Of a stretch of 64,000 nucleotides of DNA, positions 34,387-42,698 are shown piece by piece; within the stretch, counting starts at the first letter, position 1, and every line of letters begins with the position of its first letter. The notes beneath the pieces were generated by a model. The model did not search any database. It was not told where the DNA came from and worked only from the letters and a program-made list of their open reading frames with translations. The position numbers were made by a program, and so were the translations under genes. The DNA lies in contig NZ_VFOL01000001.1 in assembly GCF_006716065.1 (NCBI RefSeq), positions 3,472,001-3,536,000 on the forward strand. The letters run 5' to 3'. Origin of the DNA: Salinispora arenicola. Lineage in GTDB: Bacteria; Actinomycetota; Actinomycetes; Mycobacteriales; Micromonosporaceae.

Positions 34387-35205
34387 ATGACAGCCAAGGG
34401 CGAGCGAGCGCCACCCGTTGGGCGGGGCGACCACGCCGCCGGGAAGCCCGCTCGCGGAGCACCCAGCGGCTTCGGCCCATTGCTGGTGCTCTGGGACATC
34501 GACGGCACCTTGATCGACAACGGTGGGGTGAGTAGGCAGGCGTATGCGGTGACGTTTACCCGGCTGACCGGTCAGCCCCCGACACACCCGATTGTTCCCG
34601 CGGGCAAAACCGACCCCGCGGTCCTGCGGTCGATGCTGCGGCAGCACGGAATCGAGGCCACACCCGACCTGATGGAACAGGCCGTTCACCTGATGAACGA
34701 CGTGTTCGAGTCCCTCGCGTCGCGATTACGCGATCGTGGCCACGCCGAGCCGGGGGCGCAGGCGGCCATCGCGGCGTTGGCCGGGCGGGCAGACGTCGTC
34801 CAGTCCGTGCTGACCGGCAACACGCGGCACAACGCCCGGGTCAAGATCTCCGTGTTCGGCCTGACCGGTGCCCTCGACTACGAGGTGGGCGCGTATGGCT
34901 CGGACACCGAGGTGCGTGCCGACCTGGTGTTGGTCGCGCGAACGAAAGCCACCGCGAAGTACGGCAGCCCGTTCCCGCCGGCTGCCACGGTGTTGATCGG
35001 GGACACCCCTCGTGACATCAAGGCTGGCCGCTCCAGCGGCACCTACACGGTGGGGGTGGCCACGGGGGAGTACGGCGTGGATTCGCTGACCGCCGTCGGA
35101 GCCGACGCGGTGCTGCCCGACCTCCGGGACGCCGATGCCCTGGTCGGTGCGGTGCTCGGGGCGCGGCGCAAACAGCCGGCAAGGTCCTCCGATGAGCTCG
35201 GCTGA
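34387..35205 (+). CDS. HAD hydrolase, phosphoglycolate phosphatase-like
   Basis: A 272-residue HAD phosphatase: motif I VLWDIDGTLIDNGG, motif II VLTGNTRHNA, motif IV IGDTPRDIKAGRSSG. A 30-residue basic N-terminal tail precedes motif I. ATG 34387 lacks a ribosome site but has TACAAC (34373-34378) as a -10 at leaderless distance. It overlaps the next gene, a 2H phosphoesterase, by 14 bases, so both may work on the same phosphorylated compound. Substrate unknown. Confidence 0.85.
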   Translation: MTAKGERAPPVGRGDHAAGKPARGAPSGFGPLLVLWDIDGTLIDNGGVSRQAYAVTFTRLTGQPPTHPIVPAGKTDPAVLRSMLRQHGIEATPDLMEQAVHLMNDVFESLASRLRDRGHAEPGAQAAIAALAGRADVVQSVLTGNTRHNARVKISVFGLTGALDYEVGAYGSDTEVRADLVLVARTKATAKYGSPFPPAATVLIGDTPRDIKAGRSSGTYTVGVATGEYGVDSLTAVGADAVLPDLRDADALVGAVLGARRKQPARSSDELG

Positions 35206-35893
35206 GGGCGCCGGGGACGGTCCGGACGAACTCGAGTACATCCGGTCGGACTGGAATCGATATCGACAGCTGGACCGGTTGGTCGACCACTGGCAGCGGC
35301 CTGGCTGGAGCGCGGGTCGGCGTTCTTATCACTGGATCGTCCGGTTTGACAACCGTCCCACGGTCCAGCAACTCGCCACGCGCTGCCAGGCCCGGCTGGG
35401 GCACCTGAACACTCTCGACCTGGCTCCCGTCGAGAGTCTGCACATGACCCTGCAACGTGTCTCCTTCACCGATGAGATCACCAGCTCGCAGGCGCTCGCG
35501 GTGGCCGCCGTGGCCACCGAGCGGTGTGCGGCCATGCGACCGTTCACCGCGACTGTCGGCCCCCTCACCGGATCGGCGAACTCGGTCCATTTGAGCGTTG
35601 GCCCGCACCGGCCGTTCCACCTCCTCCGGCACGCCGTGGTCGCGGCGACCGCGCACGTGCGGGGAGCCGAGGCCGTACCTGGCCACGCCGCGACCTTCGA
35701 TCCGCACGTCAGCATCGCCTACAACCGTCGACCCACCGCAGCGAAACCGGTCATCGAGCAGGTGGCGACCGTCCGGTCGCTGTCTCCGGTCACGGTCCAG
35801 GTCGATGCCATCAGCCTGGTCGAGCTGCGGCGTGACGGCCACTCCTACATCTGGCGGCAGATCATGGCCGTCCCGCTGGCAGGGCAGGGGTAG
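35192..35893 (+). CDS. 2H phosphoesterase (2'-5' RNA ligase-like)
   Basis: A 233-residue protein with the two HxT/S signatures of 2H phosphoesterases, HMTL near residue 88 and HVSI near residue 170. Family members open cyclic nucleotide or RNA 2',3'-cyclic phosphates or join 2'-5' RNA in vitro. The gene overlaps the HAD phosphatase gene by 14 bases, which suggests a joint step of cyclic-phosphate opening and dephosphorylation; this is inference. Confidence 0.82.
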   Translation: MSSAEGAGDGPDELEYIRSDWNRYRQLDRLVDHWQRPGWSAGRRSYHWIVRFDNRPTVQQLATRCQARLGHLNTLDLAPVESLHMTLQRVSFTDEITSSQALAVAAVATERCAAMRPFTATVGPLTGSANSVHLSVGPHRPFHLLRHAVVAATAHVRGAEAVPGHAATFDPHVSIAYNRRPTAAKPVIEQVATVRSLSPVTVQVDAISLVELRRDGHSYIWRQIMAVPLAGQG

Positions 35894-35903
35894 CGCGGAG
35901 ACG

Positions 35904-36878
35904 CTACCGTGCGGGCGCCGACTTGGACTCGACCCGGCCGATCGGATCGGGCCGGCTGGTCAGTTCGTCCCGTTCCCGCTGCCAGGCGGACTCCCCGGGG
36001 TAGAGGGTAGTGCGCAGGTAGGCCCAGGTGAGCCGCTGGACGGCGGCCACCCGCTCGGGGTTCTCGTCCGTGGTCTCGGCCACATCATAGCCCGCGACAC
36101 CACCGAGCCCGTGTTCCGCACCGAACAGGGTGAGTAGGGACTTGGGGCCGGGGGAGAGGAAATAGGGGTCGGTGTGCCATCGCGGTCCTCGTACCGTCAG
36201 GTGGGCAGAGGTGTCCCGGTCGCCGGCGACCACGAGGGTGGGTGTCGTCATCGTGGAGAAGTCGGTGGTCGAGAAGAAGGGGTAGTTGTCGACCACGAAG
36301 TCGGTGAGGGCGTCGCCTCCCCTGCCGGGCGCGGCGAGCAGCACGCCTGCCGTGATCCGGGGCTCGGAGAGGTCCACCTCCGTCCCGTCGTGCGGGTCGG
36401 TCAGCCGGGCGCCCAGCAGCAGGCTCGCGGTGTGTCCACCCATCGAATGCCCGGCCACGGCGACCCTGTTCCGGTCCAGGCGGCCGTGGAGCTGCCCGAT
36501 CGTGGCCTCGATCTGGTCGAGCTGGTCGAGGATGCGTTTCATGTCCTCGCCCCGCGATCGCCAGTACAGGGGGGCCTCGGGATCATCCGGGTCCAGGTTC
36601 AGCGTTCTCGAGTTCAGGTGGGTGGGCTGGATCACGACGAAGCCGTGTGCCGCCCAGTAGTTCGCGAGTGGGGCGTAGCCGTTCAGGGAGGACAGGTGGT
36701 TCGAGGGGCCGTGCCCGTGTGAGAGGAGGATGATCGGTAGCTCGCCTCCGGTCATGGGCGCGGAGACCCGTACCTGCAGGTCCACGGCACGGCCAGGAGC
36801 CTGCAGCACCACTGGACTGACCGACAGGACGGGTGTCGGGGCGCCGACCGTGTCGGCCGGCCGGTGTGGCTCACTCAT
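35904..36878 (-). CDS. Alpha/beta hydrolase (chlorophyllase/PAF-acetylhydrolase-like)
   Basis: A 324-residue alpha/beta hydrolase with LLSHGHGPSNHLSSLNGY (oxyanion), nucleophile elbow GHSMGGHT, an acid strand VVAGDRDT and His in FGAEHGLGG. No signal peptide. Such proteins hydrolyse esters. Its promoter carries two CGGAGCA...GTTCCG palindromes (see next entry), which means tight control by a TetR-family repressor, although no such gene is adjacent. Confidence 0.85.
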   Translation of the reverse strand: MSEPHRPADTVGAPTPVLSVSPVVLQAPGRAVDLQVRVSAPMTGGELPIILLSHGHGPSNHLSSLNGYAPLANYWAAHGFVVIQPTHLNSRTLNLDPDDPEAPLYWRSRGEDMKRILDQLDQIEATIGQLHGRLDRNRVAVAGHSMGGHTASLLLGARLTDPHDGTEVDLSEPRITAGVLLAAPGRGGDALTDFVVDNYPFFSTTDFSTMTTPTLVVAGDRDTSAHLTVRGPRWHTDPYFLSPGPKSLLTLFGAEHGLGGVAGYDVAETTDENPERVAAVQRLTWAYLRTTLYPGESAWQRERDELTSRPDPIGRVESKSAPAR

Positions 36879-36950
36879 GTCATCTGGTCCTTTCGTCGGA
36901 GCGCTGCTCCCGACCTCGTGCGAGCCGGGGCAGGAGCTCCGCAGCAGAAG

Positions 36951-36997
36951 CGGAGCACTGTTCCGTAACTATACGGAGCATCGTTCCGCTTCGTCAA
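36951..36997 (-). promoter_or_regulatory. Promoter with two identical-type TetR operators
   Basis: Reading the minus strand: -35 TTGACG (36992-36997), 18-base spacer, -10 TATAGT (36968-36973). One operator, CGGAGCATCGTTCCG (36974-36988), fills the spacer; a second, CGGAGCACTGTTCCG (36951-36965), lies just after the -10. Centres are 23 bases apart, two helix turns, so two dimers could bind the same face. This is the best-defined promoter in the window. Confidence 0.85.
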
Positions 36998-37108
36998 CGA
37001 CGGGCGACTGCCCGCAGGAGCGGGCGGTGGGCGTGGCTGCGGTCGGCACGGTCGCGGAGGTCGCTGGCGACCGTGGGGCGTGCCGCCCTCCTCGAACCGC
37101 TCGGCGAC

Positions 37109-37194
37109 GGCAATAGTGCCGATACGCAATTACGTCGGATTCCTCGTTGCGCCAACCTGGCAATAGCAGCATTGTCGCATTCAACTTACGTCGG
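37109..37194 (+). repeat. Imperfect tandem repeat before the MFS gene
   Basis: GGCAATAG followed 13-19 bases later by TTACGTCGG occurs twice: 37109-37116 with 37130-37138, and 37159-37166 with 37186-37194. The unit is repeated with about 50 bases of offset, immediately upstream of the histidine-rich MFS gene. It may be a duplicated operator. Confidence 0.45.
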
Positions 37195-37238
37195 TAATCT
37201 CCTCGGCGGGGGAATTCCAGAAAGGCGATCGATGCACC

Positions 37239-38567
37239 GTGCGTGAACTACTGAGCAATCGAACCTACCGCCGGCTGTTTACCGCCCAGGTAATCGCACT
37301 CGTCGGCAGTGGTTTGGCGACGGTGGCGCTCGGGCTGCTCGCCTACGACCTCGCGGGCGCACGGGCCGGGGAGGTCCTAGGAACCGCGCTGGCGATCAAG
37401 ATGGTCGCGTACGTGTGCGTATCGCCGCTGGTCGGTGCGGTGTTGGACCGAGTGCCGCGCGGTGTGGTGATGGTGGGCTCGGACCTGGTCCGATGCGGAG
37501 TCGTCCTGCTGCTGCCGTGGGTCGACGCGATCTGGCAGGTCTACGTTCTCATCGCCGTACTGCAGGCCGCGTCGGCCGCCTTCACGCCCACCTTTCAGTC
37601 CGTACTCCCGGACGTCATTCCGGACGAGGACGACTACACGAAGGCGTTGTCCGCGTCGCAGGTGGCTGTCGCTCTGGAGAACATCGCCAGCCCGGTCATC
37701 GCCGCCGCGCTGCTACTCGTCATGAACTTCAGTGTTCTGTTCGTGGGAACGGCGGTGGGATTTCTCGCTTCCGCGCTGTTCGTCAGTGCGGCAACGGTTC
37801 CCAGGGCACGACGTAGCAGCCGTGTCCGCTTCTCCGCGCGTCTGCTCGCCGGACTGCGCGTGTTCGCGGGCACGCCACGGCTACGGGCGGTCCTGGCGCT
37901 GAACATGGTGGTCGCTGGCTCGGGCGCCGTCACCCTGGTCAGCACCGTCAACGTCGTACGTGACCTGCTGGATGCCACCGAATCACACGTGCCGCTCCTG
38001 CTTGCGGTCTCCGGCATCGGCACCGTCACCGCGGCGTTCGGCGCACCACTGCTGCTGCGTCGACTGAGAGACCGACGTACGCTGCTCGCCGGTGCCGCCA
38101 CGGCCGTGCTCGCACTGGCGGGCGCACTGGTGTTGTCAACCGTACCGTCCTGGTTCCTCGCGATCTGGGTGTGGCTACTCATCGGCTTTGCCGGTGGATT
38201 GATCATCGTCACGATCAACCGGGTGCTGCGCGCATCGTCGACCGCCTCCGACCGGCCGGCCCTGTTCGCCGCCCAGTTCTCCCTGTCGCACCTCTGTTGG
38301 CTGATCACCTATCCCCTCACCGGCTGGGTGGGGGCGACCGTCGGCTTCACCGCGGCATGGTCGCTGCTCATGGGCCTGGTGCTCGTGGCTGGACTCGCCG
38401 CCACCTGGCTCTGGCCGGCCCGCCTTCTCGAGACCTTCCGGCACCAGCATGGCGCCGATACGGACCACGAGCACCTGGACGACGCCGAGTGGGACGGGGC
38501 GGCCTGGGTGCACACCCACCGCGTCCAGATCGACGGCAACCACACGCGATGGCCCCAACCCGTGTGA
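37239..38567 (+). CDS. MFS exporter with histidine-rich C-terminal tail (NreB-like)
   Basis: A 442-residue 12-helix MFS protein of the enterobactin-exporter/NreB-like family (MFS_3). It is read from GTG 37239. The last 45 residues form a soluble tail rich in His, Asp and Glu: RHQHGADTDHEHLDD, then WVHTHRVQIDGNHTRW. NreB of Achromobacter, a nickel exporter, has a comparable His-rich tail, so a role in nickel, cobalt or zinc efflux is plausible. No metal-sensing regulator is adjacent except the TetR downstream. Confidence 0.82.
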   Translation: MRELLSNRTYRRLFTAQVIALVGSGLATVALGLLAYDLAGARAGEVLGTALAIKMVAYVCVSPLVGAVLDRVPRGVVMVGSDLVRCGVVLLLPWVDAIWQVYVLIAVLQAASAAFTPTFQSVLPDVIPDEDDYTKALSASQVAVALENIASPVIAAALLLVMNFSVLFVGTAVGFLASALFVSAATVPRARRSSRVRFSARLLAGLRVFAGTPRLRAVLALNMVVAGSGAVTLVSTVNVVRDLLDATESHVPLLLAVSGIGTVTAAFGAPLLLRRLRDRRTLLAGAATAVLALAGALVLSTVPSWFLAIWVWLLIGFAGGLIIVTINRVLRASSTASDRPALFAAQFSLSHLCWLITYPLTGWVGATVGFTAAWSLLMGLVLVAGLAATWLWPARLLETFRHQHGADTDHEHLDDAEWDGAAWVHTHRVQIDGNHTRWPQPV

Positions 38568-38611
38568 GGGGTTGGTGTGATCATCTCGGCCAATATTCCG
38601 ACTAGACATTA

Positions 38612-39247
38612 ATGGAACGTTCGTTTAGTGTGTGGGATGTGTCCGATGAGTCGCGGTCGAGAGTCGATAATGCCTCCACAAAGAGTCGTATCCGGGATGC
38701 TGCGATCACTCTGTTCGCGGAAAACGGTGTAGCGGCCACCGGGGTCCGTGCCATTGCTTCCGCGGCTGGCGTCCACCCATCATTGATCATTCATTACTTC
38801 GGAACGAAGGACGCGTTACGCGTGGCCTGTGACAAGTATGTCGCCGGCTTCGTGCGGGAGTACAAGCACAAGGTCATGAGATCGGGCATGAAGTTCGACG
38901 CGGCGGATCTCCGCGATCTGCGCGACGGCCCGCCACTGATGCGGTACCTGGCCAGGACGCTGGCTGACGGATCTCCCCACACCGCCGCGTTGGTTGACGA
39001 GATGGTGAACGACGCTGTCGAGTATCTGTCCGAAGGAGTCGCGTCGGGCCTGGTCCGACCGACAGACCACCCCTACGAACGCGCTGCGATCCTCGCGGTC
39101 TGGTCCCTGGGTGCGCTCGCGCTCCACGAACATGTCAAACGGCTGCTCGGTGTCGATCTCACCGAGCTCAACAGTGAGGTCGCTGTGGAGTCGACCTACG
39201 GACAAGTCGCGTTGGAACTGCTCGGTAACGGGATCTTCCGCACCTGA
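38612..39247 (+). CDS. TetR-family regulator
   Basis: A 211-residue TetR protein with HTH SRIRDAAITLFAENGVAATG and AIASAAGVHPSLIIHYFGTKD at residues about 26-66. ATG 38612 lacks a ribosome site; TAGACA (38603-38608) could be a -10 for a leaderless mRNA. The start codon sits in a palindrome GAACGTTC (38614-38621), a likely autoregulatory operator, in which case a GTG at 38630 or 38639 may be the real start. It forms an operon with the small membrane protein (31-base gap). Confidence 0.85.
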   Translation: MERSFSVWDVSDESRSRVDNASTKSRIRDAAITLFAENGVAATGVRAIASAAGVHPSLIIHYFGTKDALRVACDKYVAGFVREYKHKVMRSGMKFDAADLRDLRDGPPLMRYLARTLADGSPHTAALVDEMVNDAVEYLSEGVASGLVRPTDHPYERAAILAVWSLGALALHEHVKRLLGVDLTELNSEVAVESTYGQVALELLGNGIFRT

Positions 39248-39277
39248 CCGGTCACGCAACACAGTGAGGCGGCGAAC

Positions 39278-39667
39278 ATGGACATCACCCAGACTCTCGG
39301 AAAAATCCTTTCGCTGTACCTGATGACAGCCGGCGTCGCGTTTATCGTGGCCACCCAGTTCTACCTACGACTCACCCAGCGGGCTGACCGGTCGGACCTG
39401 ATGGCGGTGAACATATCCGGCATGCTGCATCTCTTCATCGGCTTTGGCGTGCTGGTCACCCACTTCGAATGGGGCGGCGCACTCGAGGTGCTCGTGACCC
39501 TGATGGGTATCTTTTTCACGATCCGTGGGCTCAGCTACTACTGGGTGCCCCAGTTGGTGTTGCGGCCCGCAGAACAGGGGCGCGGATCAGCTCTGGGGCT
39601 GCGGGTGATGGGCGTTGCCTTCGTCGTCTACGGCGGTCTGATGGGCTACCTCAGCTTCTTCGGCTGA
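39278..39667 (+). CDS. Small four-helix membrane protein
   Basis: A 129-residue integral membrane protein with four predicted helices (about 10-30, 44-62, 67-85, 105-127). AGTGAGGCGG precedes the ATG. It lies in the same unit as the upstream TetR gene. The hydrophobic pattern is like DUF4345-type small membrane proteins, but I would not insist on that. Function unknown; the TetR gene suggests induction by a lipophilic compound. Confidence 0.78.
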   Translation: MDITQTLGKILSLYLMTAGVAFIVATQFYLRLTQRADRSDLMAVNISGMLHLFIGFGVLVTHFEWGGALEVLVTLMGIFFTIRGLSYYWVPQLVLRPAEQGRGSALGLRVMGVAFVVYGGLMGYLSFFG

Positions 39668-39731
39668 GCGGTTGTCGGCAGAAGCGCGTGGCAGTCGGTG
39701 TCGCCGGTGTCGGCGACGCCGGCCCACGCGG

Positions 39732-41135
39732 TCAGGGCAGGGTGTCCAGGTGTGGGCCGACGGTCTGGGCAAAGGTGGTGCCGTTGGTTACGTCCCAGTT
39801 CACCGACCAGGTCATCGCGCCGCGCAACCCCGGGTAGGTGCGGGGTGGGCGGAAGCTGCCGCAGTGTGTCCCCCTGGTCAGGCAGTCCAGCGCGGCGTTG
39901 ACCACACTGGGTGCGACGATGCCTCCGCCGGCTGCCCCCGGGCCGGCTGGCAGACCAAGCCCGACCTGGTCTGGCCGCAGCCCCGCCTCCAGTTGGATGC
40001 AGGCCAGCGCAACGATGAAGTTCACCGAGCCCTGACTGTAGGCAAACCTCTGGTCGCAGCCGAGCATCGCACCGGAGTTGTAGTACTGGGTGTTTACTAC
40101 CGTCACAATATCCTTGATGTCCAGTGCCAGCTTGAAGTAGCTGGTGGCGGGGTTCTGCATGTCGATGGTCTGGGGCGCCATCGTGATGACAAGGCCAGCG
40201 CCAACCTTGGCCCGCAGCGACCGGAGGGCCTGCGCCATGTACGTCGGATTGAGTCCGTTCTCCAGGTCGATGTCCACACCGTCGAAGCCATACCGTTGGA
40301 TCAGTGCGTGGACCGAATCGCTGAAGGCGACCGCAGCCGCCGCGTCGTCGACGGCAACCCGTCCCGCCTCGCCGCCAACCGAGACTATGACCTTCCTGCC
40401 CTGGCTCTTGAGCGCCTGCACGTCGGCCGAGAAGTCCGCGTCGGTATAGCCGCCCAGTGATGCCGACAAGCCCGGGTCGACCGCGAAGGTCACCTCGCCG
40501 GGGGTGGTTGTCGCCGCGGCGAACGCGACGGCGACCACGTCGTACTCGGTGGGGACGTCCCGTAGGCGTAGCTCGACGGCCGGGTTGTCGAAGTTGTGCC
40601 AGTATCCGGTGAGGATGTGCGCGGGTAACTCGTGGGTCGGTGGCGGGGTTGTGGGCGGCATCGTGGTGGGCGGCGGGGGCGTGGGTGGCATCGTGGTGGG
40701 CGGCAGGGTGGTCGGTGGTGGAGTCGTGGGCTGCGGTGGACCAGCGCAGTCCGCGCCGTTCAGCTGGCAGGTGGTCGGGGTGCCGGGCCCGCTGCCGATG
40801 AAGCCGAAGGAGACCGAACCACCCGGCGCGATGGTGCCGTTCCAGGACCGGTTGCTGAACGTGTGCCGCTGACCGGAGGAACTGAGTAGTGCCTCCCAGT
40901 AGTTGCCGATCGTCGTGCCGGCGGGCAGGTCGAAGCCGAGGCTCCAGCCGTCGACGGCGCTGCTTCCCCCGTTGGTGATCGTGTACTTTGCCTCCCACCC
41001 GGTGCCCCAGTCGGAGACCTTGACGAAGGTCGCGGTCGGGCCGGCGGCGTAGGCCGGCAGCGCCACCCAGGCTGCCCCGAGCGTGGCTGTCATAACGGTG
41101 ACCAGGGACAGGATCAGGGATTTGGAACGCTTCAT
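39732..41135 (-). CDS. Secreted chitinase, CBM2 plus GH18
   Basis: A 467-residue secreted enzyme. Residues 1-29 are a signal peptide; about 30-130 a CBM2 cellulose/chitin-binding domain (TFVKVSDWGTGWEAKYTITN, paired Cys in CQLNGADC); about 132-165 a Pro/Thr linker (PPTTLPPTTMPPTPPPPTT); about 170-467 a GH18 catalytic domain with the DxxDxDxE motif DGVDIDLEN and YYNSG near the active site. It hydrolyses chitin to chitobiose, which fits the NgcEFG importer in this window. ATG 41135 has GGAGGG. Upstream AT-rich repeats may control it. Confidence 0.93.
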   Translation of the reverse strand: MKRSKSLILSLVTVMTATLGAAWVALPAYAAGPTATFVKVSDWGTGWEAKYTITNGGSSAVDGWSLGFDLPAGTTIGNYWEALLSSSGQRHTFSNRSWNGTIAPGGSVSFGFIGSGPGTPTTCQLNGADCAGPPQPTTPPPTTLPPTTMPPTPPPPTTMPPTTPPPTHELPAHILTGYWHNFDNPAVELRLRDVPTEYDVVAVAFAAATTTPGEVTFAVDPGLSASLGGYTDADFSADVQALKSQGRKVIVSVGGEAGRVAVDDAAAAVAFSDSVHALIQRYGFDGVDIDLENGLNPTYMAQALRSLRAKVGAGLVITMAPQTIDMQNPATSYFKLALDIKDIVTVVNTQYYNSGAMLGCDQRFAYSQGSVNFIVALACIQLEAGLRPDQVGLGLPAGPGAAGGGIVAPSVVNAALDCLTRGTHCGSFRPPRTYPGLRGAMTWSVNWDVTNGTTFAQTVGPHLDTLP

Positions 41136-41193
41136 GCGACCCTCCACACCCGGGCGAACATTCGCGAGCATCCACGTCAGGACACACTCATAT

Positions 41194-41208
41194 TATTAAG
41201 ACTATTAA
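41194..41208 (-). promoter_or_regulatory. AT-rich direct repeat before the chitinase
   Basis: TATTAA occurs at 41194-41199 and 41203-41208, nine bases apart, in an otherwise GC-rich region between the divergent chitinase and FAD oxidoreductase genes. It may be part of the chitinase promoter or an operator. It does not match the DasR consensus used for chitinases in Streptomyces. Confidence 0.35.
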
Positions 41209-41348
41209 CTGTTTCTGTCCAGGGTGTCGAACCGGACTTCTCGCAGTCGACCGTCGGCGAGCCTCCTGGTTCGACAAAACTGATCGCTCTCGACACACTG
41301 GACCCCGCTGAGATCGGCGAGCTGGCCACTCCTCGGAAGGGAATCCGC

Positions 41349-42677
41349 ATGCCCAGGTACGACGTGATCGTTATCGGAGCCCGCTGTTCGGGCGCGTCCA
41401 CTGGCATGCTTCTGGCCCGACAGGGATACCGAGTGCTGGTGGTGGACAGGTCAACCTTTCCCAGCGATGTCATCTCGACCCACTTTCTCTGGCCACACGG
41501 GACGTCCTACCTGAACCGATGGGGCCTGCTGGATCAGGCACTGGCGGTCACCCCGGCACACACCGAGGTCACCTTCGTCAACGACGGGATTCCGCTCACC
41601 GGCTCGGTGCCGGACGAGCTACTGCGCGCCTACTTCCGCGACTGGCACGGCGACGACACGGGCGTGGTGCGCTCGTACGCCTCGATCCGCCGGCACGTGC
41701 TCGACCAGATGTTGGTCGAGGCGGCGAGCAAGGCCGGCGCCGAGATACGGACGAACTTCACGGTGCGGGAGCTGATTACCGAAGGAGAGCAGGTCGTCGG
41801 CGTACGGGGACGCACCTCCGACGGGCGGTTGGTCGAGGAGCGTGCCCGGATCGTGGTCGGCGCCGACGGCCGCAACTCGTTCGTCGCCCGCTCCCTCGGC
41901 CTGCCCAAGTTCGACGAGCGGCCACGGTGCACCTTCGCCTACTGGAGCTACTACTCCGGCTTTGACCTCGGCCCTGCCCAACTGCACCGACGAGGTCGGC
42001 TGGCCTGTGCCGTGGCGCCCACCAACCACGACCAGAACATGGTCCTGGTCTGGGGCCCGAGCGAGTGGTCGCGTGAGTTCCGCCGCGACGTGCCCGGCAA
42101 CTTTCAGCGGGCGCTGGATTTCGTCAGCCCGGAACTGGGCGAGGTGGTCCGGACGCAAGGCGTGCGCGCGGAGCGCATCTACGGGACGCTGGACCAGTCC
42201 GCGTTCCTCCGGCCGTTGGCGGGGCCGGGCTGGGTGCTTGTCGGGGACGCCGAGTCAGCCAAGGACCAGTGCACCGCGATCGGGATGACCCACGCGTTCC
42301 GGGGCGCGGAGTTGGTCGCCGACGCGCTCGGCCGGTGGCTCTCCGGGGACGTGTCCCTCAACGAGGCGATGACCACCTATGAAAGCCGTCGCCGCAGCCA
42401 GAACGCCGCCGCCTACTACGACTATGTCTGCACGCTCGCTGAGATGCGACCGTACCGCCACGACGAACTACAGCTGTTCGTGGCGTTGCGCGGAAACCAG
42501 CAGGAGATCGACCGGTTCGTCGCTACCCACGCTGACATCGCGCCGGTTTCGGAGTTTTTCCAGGCCTCGAACCTCCTCCTGCTCAACGACGCGGCGAAGG
42601 AGTCCTCCGCCGGCTACCCGGTGTTCGACGACTTCCCCACGACCGCTCGGATGTACCAGCAGAACCTGTTCGCCTGA
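41349..42677 (+). CDS. FAD-dependent oxidoreductase (PHBH/geranylgeranyl-reductase-like)
   Basis: A 442-residue flavoprotein of the group that includes p-hydroxybenzoate hydroxylases and geranylgeranyl reductases. VIVIGARCSGASTGMLLARQG (residues 5-25) is the FAD loop, VVDRSTFPSD the acidic strand, VVGADGRNSFVAR the DG motif, and GWVLVGDAESAKDQ the GD motif. GGAAGGGAA precedes ATG 41349. It is 21 bases before the oxoamine synthase gene, so it probably oxidises or reduces a substrate or product of that enzyme. No halogenase WxWxIP motif is seen. Confidence 0.88.
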   Translation: MPRYDVIVIGARCSGASTGMLLARQGYRVLVVDRSTFPSDVISTHFLWPHGTSYLNRWGLLDQALAVTPAHTEVTFVNDGIPLTGSVPDELLRAYFRDWHGDDTGVVRSYASIRRHVLDQMLVEAASKAGAEIRTNFTVRELITEGEQVVGVRGRTSDGRLVEERARIVVGADGRNSFVARSLGLPKFDERPRCTFAYWSYYSGFDLGPAQLHRRGRLACAVAPTNHDQNMVLVWGPSEWSREFRRDVPGNFQRALDFVSPELGEVVRTQGVRAERIYGTLDQSAFLRPLAGPGWVLVGDAESAKDQCTAIGMTHAFRGAELVADALGRWLSGDVSLNEAMTTYESRRRSQNAAAYYDYVCTLAEMRPYRHDELQLFVALRGNQQEIDRFVATHADIAPVSEFFQASNLLLLNDAAKESSAGYPVFDDFPTTARMYQQNLFA

Positions 42678-42698
42678 CCCGTCCCCCGGAGATCGACT

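Noticed and set aside
41349..42677. Flavin-dependent halogenase
   Set aside because: The FAD protein has the general PHBH-type fold motifs but no WxWxIP motif, and no halogenated-product genes are near.
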